A stretch of 64,000 nt of DNA, from NCBI RefSeq assembly GCF_040436405.1, contig NZ_AP031575.1:2648501-2712500 (forward strand), given 5' to 3'. The position numbers and the translations under genes were made by a program. The notes beneath the pieces are model-generated. The model was not told where the DNA came from and ran no database searches. It saw nothing but the letters and a program-made list of their open reading frames with translations. Each line of letters starts with the position of its first letter. The first letter of the stretch is position 1. Shown here piece after piece: positions 41,617 through 49,706 of this stretch. The stretch comes from Marinomonas sp. THO17. Lineage in GTDB: Bacteria > Pseudomonadota > Gammaproteobacteria > Pseudomonadales > Marinomonadaceae.

Positions 41617-42396
41617 TTATACCGTTTTATGTGTCATCTGTTGATGGATCTCGTCGTATAACTGAGCTTGTGTGCTACTAACGGGTAAGTCATAAGTAAT
41701 GGAAGCACCATAGGCGTTAGGGGCTTGAGCATCATGACGAATCTTGTCAAACACCCATAAGCGTGTGCCTAAGTAAAAGCCTTCTTTTAAATCGTGAGTG
41801 ACCATGAAAATGGTCAGCTTATGGGTTTGCCAAAGATCCAATATCAGCTTGTGCATATCACCACGAATCCCGGGATCCAGTGCGCCAAACGGCTCGTCCA
41901 ACAGCAAAATACGGGGCTTGCAAATAATGGCTTGGGCGATGGCCAGACGTTGTTTCATGCCACCGGATAATTCATGAGGGTAACGTTTAAGAGCGTGCTC
42001 TAATCCGACTTGTTGTAAAATCTCAGCGGCTTCTTGTTGGGCTTGTTTTTTTTCCTTGCCAAATAGGTGTCCAGTTAAAGAAGCTTTTTGGAAGCCTTTT
42101 GCGGCGACCACATTGTCCAACACCGTCATGTGCGGAAACACCGAATATTGCTGAAACACGATGCCACGATCTGGGCCTGGTTCGGTCGGAATAGCGGCAC
42201 CGTCCAATAATAACGATCCGGATGAAGCTTGCTCTGTGCCAAGAATCATTTTCAGGAAAGTGCTTTTGCCACAACCTGAGGCACCTACTAGGGTAATGAA
42301 TTCCCCTTCATAAACTTGAGTTGTCACCTTTTCCAATATCACGTCTTGACCGTATTCTTTACCTAGATTTTGAGCGTCGATCAAAGGGGGATTCAT
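41617..42396 (-). CDS. ABC transporter ATP-binding protein (guanidine/urea import)
   Basis: Energises uptake of the operon's substrate. The 259-residue product has Walker A GASGCGKST, Q-loop, signature LSGGMKQRL and Walker B ILLLDEPFGALD followed by the H-loop MVTHDLKEG, in the nitrate/taurine-type (NrtD/TauB) subfamily. ATG 42396 is chosen because GGAGG lies 8 nt upstream and it overlaps the permease stop (ATGA); an in-frame ATG at 42417 would precede that site. Substrate assignment to guanidine is from the operon and riboswitch, not from the ATPase itself. Confidence 0.93.
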   Translation of the reverse strand: MNPPLIDAQNLGKEYGQDVILEKVTTQVYEGEFITLVGASGCGKSTFLKMILGTEQASSGSLLLDGAAIPTEPGPDRGIVFQQYSVFPHMTVLDNVVAAKGFQKASLTGHLFGKEKKQAQQEAAEILQQVGLEHALKRYPHELSGGMKQRLAIAQAIICKPRILLLDEPFGALDPGIRGDMHKLILDLWQTHKLTIFMVTHDLKEGFYLGTRLWVFDKIRHDAQAPNAYGASITYDLPVSSTQAQLYDEIHQQMTHKTV

Positions 42397-43211
42397 GATT
42401 TCGCCTCCAGGTTCCAAGGATAGAGTCGGCTGTTGATTGCGCTGAGTAGATAATCAATCAGAAAAGCCAGCAGGGTAATCCACGCCACATAAGGCAGAAT
42501 AATGTCCATCGATAAGTAACGTCTTACTAGAAAGATACGATACCCCAAGCCATCAGTAGATGAGATGGCTTCCGCGGCAATCAAAAATAGCCAGCCCGCC
42601 CCCAATGACAGACGCACCGCGTCAATCAATTTTGGCATGACTTGTGGCAATAGCACGCGAATTAATAACTGGCTTGTGCTGGCACCTAAGGTTTGTGCTT
42701 TGACTAATTGCTCGCTGGGAATTTCTTGTGTTCGTCTCTGTATGTCTCGGGCGATAAAGGGGGCTACTCCAATCGCGATGAGAGTGATTTTTGACGCTTC
42801 GCCTAAGCCAATAATGATGAACAAAATGGGCAACACAGCTAATGGTGGAATCAAAGAAATGACCGTCAAAAGCGGCGCGAACATGGCATTAATAGCGGGC
42901 AGTGCGCCAGTGAGCAGTCCAACGCATAAACCAAACAGGGCGGCGATGGCAACGCCTGAAAATAAACGAATTAAGCTGCTTAGGGTGTCTTGCCAAAAAA
43001 CATAGTCGCCAGTGCGACGACTCGGTTCAAAAGCTAAACGATAAATGGCTTCGCCCATTTGTCCAAATGATGGTAAAAGCTTGTCGCTAGGATTGATTGC
43101 CAAACGAGCTTCGGAGCCCATCATATAAACAATCAGTAAAAGGACAAAAGGCAACAAGCCTAATAGCACTCGACTGACGGGAGATGGAGAGTAATTAACG
43201 AACTTTTTCAT
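42393..43211 (-). CDS. ABC transporter permease (guanidine/urea import)
   Basis: Inner-membrane permease of the BinPDT type. The 272-residue product from ATG 43211 (MKKFVNYSPSPVSRVLLGLL) has six predicted membrane segments and the EAA-type loop near TLGASTSQLLIRVLLPQVMPKL. An in-frame ATG at 43262 adds 17 residues but lacks a ribosome binding site, whereas AAAGG lies before 43211. It overlaps the ATPase gene by 4 nt. Confidence 0.92.
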   Translation of the reverse strand: MKKFVNYSPSPVSRVLLGLLPFVLLLIVYMMGSEARLAINPSDKLLPSFGQMGEAIYRLAFEPSRRTGDYVFWQDTLSSLIRLFSGVAIAALFGLCVGLLTGALPAINAMFAPLLTVISLIPPLAVLPILFIIIGLGEASKITLIAIGVAPFIARDIQRRTQEIPSEQLVKAQTLGASTSQLLIRVLLPQVMPKLIDAVRLSLGAGWLFLIAAEAISSTDGLGYRIFLVRRYLSMDIILPYVAWITLLAFLIDYLLSAINSRLYPWNLEAKS

Positions 43212-43240
43212 AATAATGCCTTTCAGCAATGGCCCAAAAT

Positions 43241-43270
43241 AACGCGCTTCGTCTGATGACAAAGCGCGTT
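43241..43270 (-). other. Intercistronic hairpin after the substrate-binding gene
   Basis: AACGCGCTT (43241-43249) pairs perfectly with AAGCGCGTT (43262-43270) around a 12-nt loop, 10 nt after the substrate-binding protein stop. Such stems after binding-protein genes often protect the upstream mRNA and raise its yield over the permease; partial termination is also possible. Confidence 0.6.
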
Positions 43271-43279
43271 GATAACAGA

Positions 43280-44332
43280 CTATAGTTTTCCGTCGGCAGC
43301 CATTTGCATATAGGTATTGTCGAAACGCAGTTTGATGTTATTAGTATCACCATAGGTGCCAGCAGGCATTTCGATACCAACAATATCTGCGCTAGGAGCG
43401 CCTTCACCTAAAAGGCCGTGTTCAAACGAGAATTCCGCGACATGTTTCATGGTGTCGACCAATTTAGGGCTGTTGACCAAATCCAATGCTGCTTCTGGGG
43501 TGTAATACATATGGGTTTTAGCCAACTGAGCATCGTAACCTGCTAAATCCGTTTCAGCGGCTTCGGCCATGATGGTGCGCACTTCTTTCGCGCTGTCGCT
43601 GTTGCCTGACATAGCAGACATAATTTCAAACCAAGCGCCTGTTAGTGCTTTACCTAAGGCTGGATTGGCTTTTAGTGTTTCTGTATTGACGATCAAACCG
43701 TCAATGATTTCACCTGGGATTTGTGACGAATTGAACACGTCATAAGTGTTTGGCATGGATAGAATTTCGCTAGCCAGAGGGTTCCAAGTCACTGTAGCAG
43801 AAACATCACCAGTGCCGAATACAGAAACTAAGTCCGCATCGGAGGTATTAACCACTTTAACATCTTTTTCGCTCATGCCGACGGTTTCTAAACCGCGCGC
43901 CAACAAGTAGTGCGAGACACTGTATTCCACTAAGTTGACTTCTTGGCCTTTGATGTCTGCTAGCTTGTCTTTACCATAAAGTATGATTGCGTCATTACCA
44001 TCTGAGAAGTCTCCCGCGATTAACACTGTGCTATCAACTCCACCAACGGCAGGAATGGTTAGGGCGTCCATTTGAGCCATGGTACAAGCATCAAATTGAC
44101 CCGCTGTATACTGGTTCATGGATTCAACGTAATCGTTGATTTGTACCACATCAATATTGATGTCGTATTTGTCTGCCCATTTGTCAATGATGCCAGATTG
44201 CTCCGCGTAAGCCCAAGGCATCCAGCCCGCATAAATGGACCAGCAGACTTTGAAATCTTCTTTAGCTAAGGTTTGGGAGGAAGCGAGTAAAGCAAACAGT
44301 AGAGCGGGTACTTTATTCTTTGAGAATTTCAT
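43280..44332 (-). CDS. ABC transporter substrate-binding protein (guanidine/urea)
   Basis: Periplasmic binding protein of the transporter. The 350-residue product has a signal peptide (MKFSKNKVPALLFALLASSQTLA, cleavage before KEDF) and an NrtA/TauA-type fold opening with VCWSIYAGWMPWAYAEQSG. The VNLVEYSVSHYLLARGLE and GDVSATVTWNPLAS segments match the binding proteins linked to urea carboxylase operons. First gene of the operon, preceded by the guanidine-I riboswitch. Confidence 0.9.
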   Translation of the reverse strand: MKFSKNKVPALLFALLASSQTLAKEDFKVCWSIYAGWMPWAYAEQSGIIDKWADKYDINIDVVQINDYVESMNQYTAGQFDACTMAQMDALTIPAVGGVDSTVLIAGDFSDGNDAIILYGKDKLADIKGQEVNLVEYSVSHYLLARGLETVGMSEKDVKVVNTSDADLVSVFGTGDVSATVTWNPLASEILSMPNTYDVFNSSQIPGEIIDGLIVNTETLKANPALGKALTGAWFEIMSAMSGNSDSAKEVRTIMAEAAETDLAGYDAQLAKTHMYYTPEAALDLVNSPKLVDTMKHVAEFSFEHGLLGEGAPSADIVGIEMPAGTYGDTNNIKLRFDNTYMQMAADGKL

Positions 44333-44361
44333 AGGGAGTCACCTTTTCAGTTTGTTAGTTA

Positions 44362-44494
44362 CACATGGAGTACCCTTGGCAAAATCGCCATGTGGTCTCC
44401 CGGGCTTTTATCCCGCCGTGTAACCTTGAAACATCAAGGTCGAAAGCTCTCGGACCAGTCATATCAAAAAATCAATTGATATCGGAACCCTAGC
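44362..44494 (-). promoter_or_regulatory. Guanidine-I (ykkC) riboswitch
   Basis: Read on the - strand the leader contains, in order, the hallmark blocks CTAGGGTTCC, ACTGGTCCGAGAGCT, ACACGGCGGGATAAAAGCC and CGGGAGACC, the ligand-core sequence of guanidine-I riboswitches. CACATGG (44394-44388) and CCATGTG (44368-44362) form the last helix. It lies about 30 nt before the substrate-binding gene. Confidence 0.95.
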
Positions 44495-44554
44495 TCTCTA
44501 TTTTAGTTAAATTGTCATGTTCGACTTTCCAAGGGTACGAACACAAATAAATAA

Positions 44555-44571
44555 AGCATTTATTGTGCCAA
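44555..44571 (-). promoter_or_regulatory. Sigma-54 promoter for the guanidine operon
   Basis: On the - strand TTGGCACAATAAATGCT matches the sigma-54 pattern: GG and GC are separated by exactly 10 nt, with TTGGCAC intact and ATGC in place of TTGC. It sits about 60 nt before the start of the guanidine-I riboswitch and points toward the operon. This would place the operon under nitrogen (NtrC-type) control. No clean NtrC dyad was found in the upstream 150 nt, only single TGCAC half-sites. Confidence 0.6.
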
Positions 44572-44714
44572 GTGCAAAAGTCTATTGTTTCTGCTTTATT
44601 AGAAGAAGTTTTTCATTTTTTAGGGTGTTTTTGGTGCATTTCGGGTGATTAGGCGATCTTATAGTGCAAAGCTTAACTGATGACAAAGCAAAATTAGTTG
44701 TCGTTTGTTTATGC

Positions 44715-44723
44715 TGTTATAAT
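44715..44723 (+). promoter_or_regulatory. Extended -10 promoter of smrA
   Basis: TG-T-TATAAT is a perfect extended -10 element; no good -35 lies at 17 nt. Transcription would start near 44730, exactly at the left arm of the leader fold described next. Confidence 0.6.
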
Positions 44724-44732
44724 GATTCTCAT

Positions 44733-44880
44733 AAAAAAACGTGTCTTATTACTTGCAATGAGCAGTTAGTAACGCTGTGGTGAGCGCAGCGGTTAAAGCA
44801 AGCGCAAACAAATTGTACTGGCTCCCAAGGGAGCCTTTTGCCTATTTGGCTGTCAGATAAGACACTATGGTACGTTTTTG
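44733..44880 (+). promoter_or_regulatory. Structured 5' leader of smrA (possible cis-regulatory RNA)
   Basis: GTGTCTTAT (44741-44749) pairs with ATAAGACAC (44857-44865), and AAAAAC (44735-44740) with GTTTTT (44874-44879), closing a domain of about 145 nt. Inside are an AACGCTG / CAGCGGTT hairpin, TGCAAT opposite ATTGTA, and GGCTCC-CAAG-GGAGCC (44820-44835) followed by TTTT, a terminator-like stem. The closing helix ends next to the smrA ribosome binding site. No known riboswitch class was recognised. Confidence 0.5.
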
Positions 44881-44893
44881 AGGTAAGTCGTTT

Positions 44894-45469
44894 ATGGCTG
44901 AGGATGAAGATTTCTCTTTATTTGCTGAGGAAGTGAAAGGCATTCGTCCGTTGCAAAAAACCGAAGTGTATTTGGGGAAAAAGCAGGGCGAGGCCGATTT
45001 TGTTGCTCGTCAAAAAGCAGCATTAGAAGCCAAGCAAGAAGACAAAAATCATTTGTCGAAAGATTATGTTGAACGAGTTGATCCTAATGACATGTTGGAA
45101 TATAAGCGTTCTGGTGTGCAAGATGGGGTGTTTAAACGTCTGCGTCAGGGTAAATATGGTGTGGAGTCGCGTTTGGACTTACACCGTCGTACGGTAGAGG
45201 AGGCGCGTCGAGATGTATTTCAGTTTGCCAAAGATTGTGTTCACCACGATGTGCGAGTAGGCATCATAGTTCATGGTAAGGGTGAGCGAACACCTGACAA
45301 TCAAGCCACGTTAAAAAGTTATATCAACAAATGGTTGCGTGACATGGATGAAGTAATGGCTTTCCATAGTGCTCAGCGTCATCACGGTGGCTTGGGTGCT
45401 GTATATGTGTTGTTTAAAAAGAGTGATAAAGCGCGCTTGGAAAATTGGGAAAGGCATCAAAAACGCTAA
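44894..45469 (+). CDS. smrA: Smr-domain protein SmrA
   Basis: Smr-domain nuclease-like protein. The 191-residue product has an N-terminal region of SmrA type (EVKGIRPLQKTEVYLG), a middle LEYKRSGVQDGVFKRLRQGKYG, and the C-terminal Smr domain with LDLHRRTVEEAR and VGIIVHGKGER motifs. The ending ENWERHQKR matches E. coli SmrA. Known SmrA/SmrB proteins cut nucleic acids (SmrB acts on collided ribosomes); the exact role of SmrA is uncertain. GAGG precedes the ATG. Preceded by the structured leader. Confidence 0.88.
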   Translation: MAEDEDFSLFAEEVKGIRPLQKTEVYLGKKQGEADFVARQKAALEAKQEDKNHLSKDYVERVDPNDMLEYKRSGVQDGVFKRLRQGKYGVESRLDLHRRTVEEARRDVFQFAKDCVHHDVRVGIIVHGKGERTPDNQATLKSYINKWLRDMDEVMAFHSAQRHHGGLGAVYVLFKKSDKARLENWERHQKR

Positions 45470-45526
45470 GATCAGTAATCTATCCAGAATGCTGACAGCT
45501 TATTTGGTGGAGTAAATGCAGGTTTT

Positions 45527-45535
45527 TGATATAAT
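45527..45535 (+). promoter_or_regulatory. Extended -10 promoter of the M16C peptidase gene
   Basis: TG-A-TATAAT at 45527-45535 is a perfect extended -10. A hairpin, AAAACGTC (45548-45555) with GACGTTTT (45563-45570), lies in the leader just downstream. Confidence 0.5.
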
Positions 45536-45618
45536 TCCGCGACTTTAAAAACGTCTTTTTGTGACGTTTTGGTAATGGTTTTATGAGTCATCGTATTCTA
45601 ATTCTATCGAGGTAGAGA

Positions 45619-48540
45619 ATGACAGATCGCATCGCGCATCATGCTGCGTTTCGTTTTATTCGCAGTGAGTTTATTGACGCTCTGAACGCCAGTGTTCAGG
45701 AGTTCGAGCATTTAGTTACTGGCGCAAAGCACTTTCATATCGCATCGGAAAACGATGAGAATGTCTTTTTGGTGGGGTTAAAAACTGTACCAACCGATTC
45801 TTGCGGTGTTGCACATATTTTGGAACATACTGTTTTATGTGGTTCTGAACGATTCCCGGTGCGTGATCCCTTTTTCATGATGATTCGTCGTTCTTTGAAT
45901 ACTTTCATGAATGCTTTTACCTCCTCTGATTGGACCGCTTATCCTTTCGCCAGTAAAAATAAGAAAGATTTCCACAATCTATTAGATGTGTATTTGGATG
46001 CGGTGTTTTTCTCGCGTCTGGACGAATTGGATTTTTCGCAAGAAGGTCATCGTTTGGAATTTGATGAGCCGACTAACCCTGAATCCGATTTGACCTTCAA
46101 GGGTGTGGTGTTCAATGAAATGAAAGGCGCCATGAGCTCAACCACTTCTGTATTGTGGCAGACCCTAACAAAGTACTTGTTCCCGAATAACACCTATCAC
46201 TTTAACTCTGGCGGTGAGCCTACTGATATCCCCGATTTGTCTTATGAAGACTTATTGGCTTTTTACCGTACACATTATCATCCTTCCAATGCAGTATTCA
46301 TGACCTTTGGTGATATCCCAGCTGAGACTTTGCAAGAAGCATTTGAAAGCAAAGTGTTGAGTCGCTTTGAGCGCCTTGAAGCACAAGTTAGTGTGCCAAA
46401 TGCAAAGCGTTACTTTTCGCCTGTGCGGGTCGAAGAAGGCTATGCTGCTGATGAAGTGAAAGAAGACGCGAGCCATGTTGTTGTCGGTTGGTTGTTGGGT
46501 GAAAGTACCGACTTGAATCAGCAATTTGAAGCGCAACTCCTATCTAGCGTGTTACTTGATAATAGTGCTTCACCATTACGTCGTGCTTTGGAAAACTCAG
46601 AACTTGGTAGAGCGCCATCGCCTCTGTGTGGTTTGGAAGATACGAATAAAGAAATGAGTTTCATGTGTGGTCTTGAAGGGGTGAAGCGTGTCGATGCAGA
46701 GCGAGTAGAAGCCTTAATTTTGAAGACATTACAAGAGGTCTCAGAACAAGGCGTACCACAAGCGATGGTTGACGCTATGTTGCACCAACTGGAGTTAAGC
46801 CAGCGTGAAATTGGCGGTGGTAGCTACCCATATGGTTTGCAATTGATTTTAGCGGGTTTGTCTACCGCAGTGCATTCTGGCGATGTGATTGCGCAATTGG
46901 ATCTGGACCCTGTGATCGCAGATATGCGAAAAAAAGTTCAAGCGCCGGATTACATCCCGAATCTTATTAAGCATTTGCTCTTGTCGAATGCTCACCGAGT
47001 TACCTTAACGTTAAGTCCAGACGATGCTTTGGAAGCACGTCGCAATCAAGCAGAAAAAGATCGCTTGAGTCGTATCAAAGCCTCTTTAAGCAATGAGCAA
47101 AAACAGCAAATCATCGAATGCAGCGAAGCCTTGAAAAAACGTCAAGGACAAGTAGATGACATGAGCATTTTGCCGAAAGTGGGTCTTGAAGATGTTCCTG
47201 CTCGCTTACCCGAATATGAATACGAGCAGTTAGAGGGTAACTTGCCTATTACCTTTTATCCGCAGGGTACCAATGGCTTGGTGTATCTACAGTTGGTGAT
47301 TGAACTGCCTGAATTAGATGAAGAAGAAACCAGCTATTTGCCTTTGTTCTCGTCGGTAATGACAGAGTTAGGGGTAGGCGATAAAGATTATCTGGCGATG
47401 CAAGAAAAGCAGGCGCAAGTGTGTGGTGGTTTGGGCGCTTCGAATTCCATTCGTGCGAGCCTTGCAGATCGTCAAGCGGTGAAAGGTTATTTTGTACTTT
47501 CGTCTAAAGCTTTGGTGCCGAATGTTCAGGCGATGAGTGAATTGTTACGCGATACCATGTTGCACGTTCGTTTTGATGAAACGGAGCGTCTGCAAGAGCT
47601 GGTGGCTCAGCGTCGTGCTCGTCGTGAACAATCCATTACAGGGCAAGGTCATTCTTTGGCTATGGCAGCGGCGTCCAGTGCTATTTCTGGTTTGGCCGCA
47701 CAACAAGAAGCTTGGGGTGGTATGACTGGTATTCGTGCCGCGATTGCTTTGGATGATGCAATGCAGAAAGATGCCGCTGCCGTAGAGGCGGTATTAGCGG
47801 TATTCAAACGGTTGCATGGCAAGTTGTTGGCGGCTAAGAAACAGTTGTTGTTGGTTGCGGAAGCGCAGCACGAAGGCAGTATTACGACGTGTGTAAAGCA
47901 GGTGTTTGCCGATTTGTCTGCTGGCGATATATCGCAATCTTTTTCCTTGGCGGTGAAAGAGGGACAAGTTAAGTTAGCTTGGTTGACATCCACACAAGTG
48001 AATTTCTGCAGTAAAGCCTATAAAACCGCTTTCGGTGAACACCCAGATGTAGCGGCGTTAACTGTGTTAGGTGGCTTCTTGCGCAACGGTTTCTTGCATC
48101 GCGCTATTCGTGAGCAAGGCGGCGCATATGGCGGTGGTGCGACTTTTGATGGTGGCACTGGCAGTTTCCGCTTTTACTCTTATCGCGACCCAAGATTAAC
48201 AGAGACTTTGGCAGATTTTGATGCTTCTATTGAATGGTTGTTAAACAATCAGCATAGTGAAGAAGCATTAGAAGAAGCCATCTTAGGTGTGATTGGTTCT
48301 ATGGATAAACCTGGATCACCTGCTGGTGAAGCGCAAAGCGATTTCTATGTGCAATTGCACGGACGAAGTCTGGCTTATCGAGAAGCGTTTCGAGCGAAAG
48401 TCTTAGCCGTCACTATTGAGCAATTGCAACAGGTGGCAAAGACGTATTTAACTCAAGAGAATGAAAACCTTGCTGTTGTTTCTTCTGCTTCGAAACGAGA
48501 AGAGCTTGAAACCTTAGGCTTTGATATTCAATCTCTATAA
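45619..48540 (+). CDS. M16C (PreP-like) zinc metallopeptidase
   Basis: Large clan-ME peptidase expected to degrade peptides within a closed chamber. The 973-residue product has the inverted zinc motif HILEH at 66-70 (His66, Glu69, His70), followed by RDPFFMMIRRSLNTFMNAFTSSDWTAYPF, the PreP/Cym1 pattern, and a second structural half (about 500-973) with the GGAYGGGA loop. No signal peptide is visible, so a cytoplasmic peptide-clearing role is likely. Length matches the presequence-protease subgroup (about 970), longer than typical 430-residue M16B enzymes. CGAGGTAGAGA is the ribosome binding site. Confidence 0.92.
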   Translation: MTDRIAHHAAFRFIRSEFIDALNASVQEFEHLVTGAKHFHIASENDENVFLVGLKTVPTDSCGVAHILEHTVLCGSERFPVRDPFFMMIRRSLNTFMNAFTSSDWTAYPFASKNKKDFHNLLDVYLDAVFFSRLDELDFSQEGHRLEFDEPTNPESDLTFKGVVFNEMKGAMSSTTSVLWQTLTKYLFPNNTYHFNSGGEPTDIPDLSYEDLLAFYRTHYHPSNAVFMTFGDIPAETLQEAFESKVLSRFERLEAQVSVPNAKRYFSPVRVEEGYAADEVKEDASHVVVGWLLGESTDLNQQFEAQLLSSVLLDNSASPLRRALENSELGRAPSPLCGLEDTNKEMSFMCGLEGVKRVDAERVEALILKTLQEVSEQGVPQAMVDAMLHQLELSQREIGGGSYPYGLQLILAGLSTAVHSGDVIAQLDLDPVIADMRKKVQAPDYIPNLIKHLLLSNAHRVTLTLSPDDALEARRNQAEKDRLSRIKASLSNEQKQQIIECSEALKKRQGQVDDMSILPKVGLEDVPARLPEYEYEQLEGNLPITFYPQGTNGLVYLQLVIELPELDEEETSYLPLFSSVMTELGVGDKDYLAMQEKQAQVCGGLGASNSIRASLADRQAVKGYFVLSSKALVPNVQAMSELLRDTMLHVRFDETERLQELVAQRRARREQSITGQGHSLAMAAASSAISGLAAQQEAWGGMTGIRAAIALDDAMQKDAAAVEAVLAVFKRLHGKLLAAKKQLLLVAEAQHEGSITTCVKQVFADLSAGDISQSFSLAVKEGQVKLAWLTSTQVNFCSKAYKTAFGEHPDVAALTVLGGFLRNGFLHRAIREQGGAYGGGATFDGGTGSFRFYSYRDPRLTETLADFDASIEWLLNNQHSEEALEEAILGVIGSMDKPGSPAGEAQSDFYVQLHGRSLAYREAFRAKVLAVTIEQLQQVAKTYLTQENENLAVVSSASKREELETLGFDIQSL

Positions 48541-48580
48541 TCATTATAAAGTAAATTAGTTTTTACTAACGGAAAAGTAA

Positions 48581-49699
48581 ATGGATCAGTTTCACGATAT
48601 CCGCCCCTACAACGACGCTGAAGTTGCGGAGGTGCTACAGAATCTGGTGGCAACACCAGATTTTATCAACACAATTATTGGTTTTCGCTTTGCTAATTGG
48701 CCCAAATGGATGAATGGCCCATTAGCTTTAGTTGTTAAGCTGGCGCTGCAGCGTCAGGTGGCAAAGATTTCCAATGTTCATGAGTTTCAAATGCGCGTTG
48801 CCGATTACATGGAGCGCATGATTAAAACCACCACCAGTAATGTAGAATACCGTGGGATTGAAAAACTAAAAAAGGGCGAGGGTTACTTGTTTTTGTCAAA
48901 CCACAGAGACATCGCAATGGATCCCGCTTTTGTTAATTACGGTCTGTATTTGGCAGGATTGGATACGGTACGTATTGCAATTGGTGATAACTTATTGCGT
49001 CGTCCTTTTGTGTCGGATTTGATGCGTTTGAATAAGAGTTTCATTGTTAAACGGTCTGCTAACGGTATTCGTGAAATGATGGCCGCATTTGGTCAGTTAT
49101 CTTCCTATATCACGGAGTCTTTGACGAAAGATCATGCCAATATTTGGATTGCTCAAAAAGAAGGTCGTGCTAAAGACGGTTTAGACCAGACTGATCCTGC
49201 CATTATTAAAATGTTTTACATGAGTCAGAAAAAAGAGAAAAAAACTTTTGCTGAGGCCATGGCAAACTTAAAAATAGTACCGGTATCGATTTCCTATGAA
49301 TATGACCCTTGTGCCTTTGATAAAGCCAATGAGTTGCATCAAAAGTCCTCAACGGGTAGCTATGAGAAAGCCGAATTTGAGGACATAGATAGTATCAAAA
49401 ATGGTATTGTTGGTCAGAAAGGTAAAGTGGTAGTGACTTTTGGTGAAGTCATTAACGATGGATTTGAAACGCCTGAAGAGTTCGTTGAGGAAGTGGATCG
49501 TCAGATCATTAGCAATTATGCCATTCAGTCCACAAATGAATCAGCCTTTGCCATGCTGCAAGGGAAAGAGTGTTCGGATAATGCCTTCGCGAACTATCTA
49601 AAAAATTGTCCAGAGCACTTACGTGACAAGGTTCTGTCTATGTATGCCAACCCTCTGAAACAACAGTTGAAATATATAGTGAAAGACAACGAGGAGTAA
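48581..49699 (+). CDS. PlsC-type glycerophospholipid acyltransferase
   Basis: Predicted lipid acyltransferase. The 372-residue product has the acyltransferase motif NHRDIAMD (His-X4-Asp) at about residues 107-114, a motif 3-like WIAQKEGRAKDG in place of FPEGTR, and a long C-terminal region (about 250-372) seen in the subgroup of larger PlsC proteins. Lies 40 nt after the peptidase gene and 7 nt before plsC, so the two acyltransferases are probably co-expressed; substrate order is unknown. Confidence 0.8.
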   Translation: MDQFHDIRPYNDAEVAEVLQNLVATPDFINTIIGFRFANWPKWMNGPLALVVKLALQRQVAKISNVHEFQMRVADYMERMIKTTTSNVEYRGIEKLKKGEGYLFLSNHRDIAMDPAFVNYGLYLAGLDTVRIAIGDNLLRRPFVSDLMRLNKSFIVKRSANGIREMMAAFGQLSSYITESLTKDHANIWIAQKEGRAKDGLDQTDPAIIKMFYMSQKKEKKTFAEAMANLKIVPVSISYEYDPCAFDKANELHQKSSTGSYEKAEFEDIDSIKNGIVGQKGKVVVTFGEVINDGFETPEEFVEEVDRQIISNYAIQSTNESAFAMLQGKECSDNAFANYLKNCPEHLRDKVLSMYANPLKQQLKYIVKDNEE

Positions 49700-49706
49700 G
49701 TTTGTC

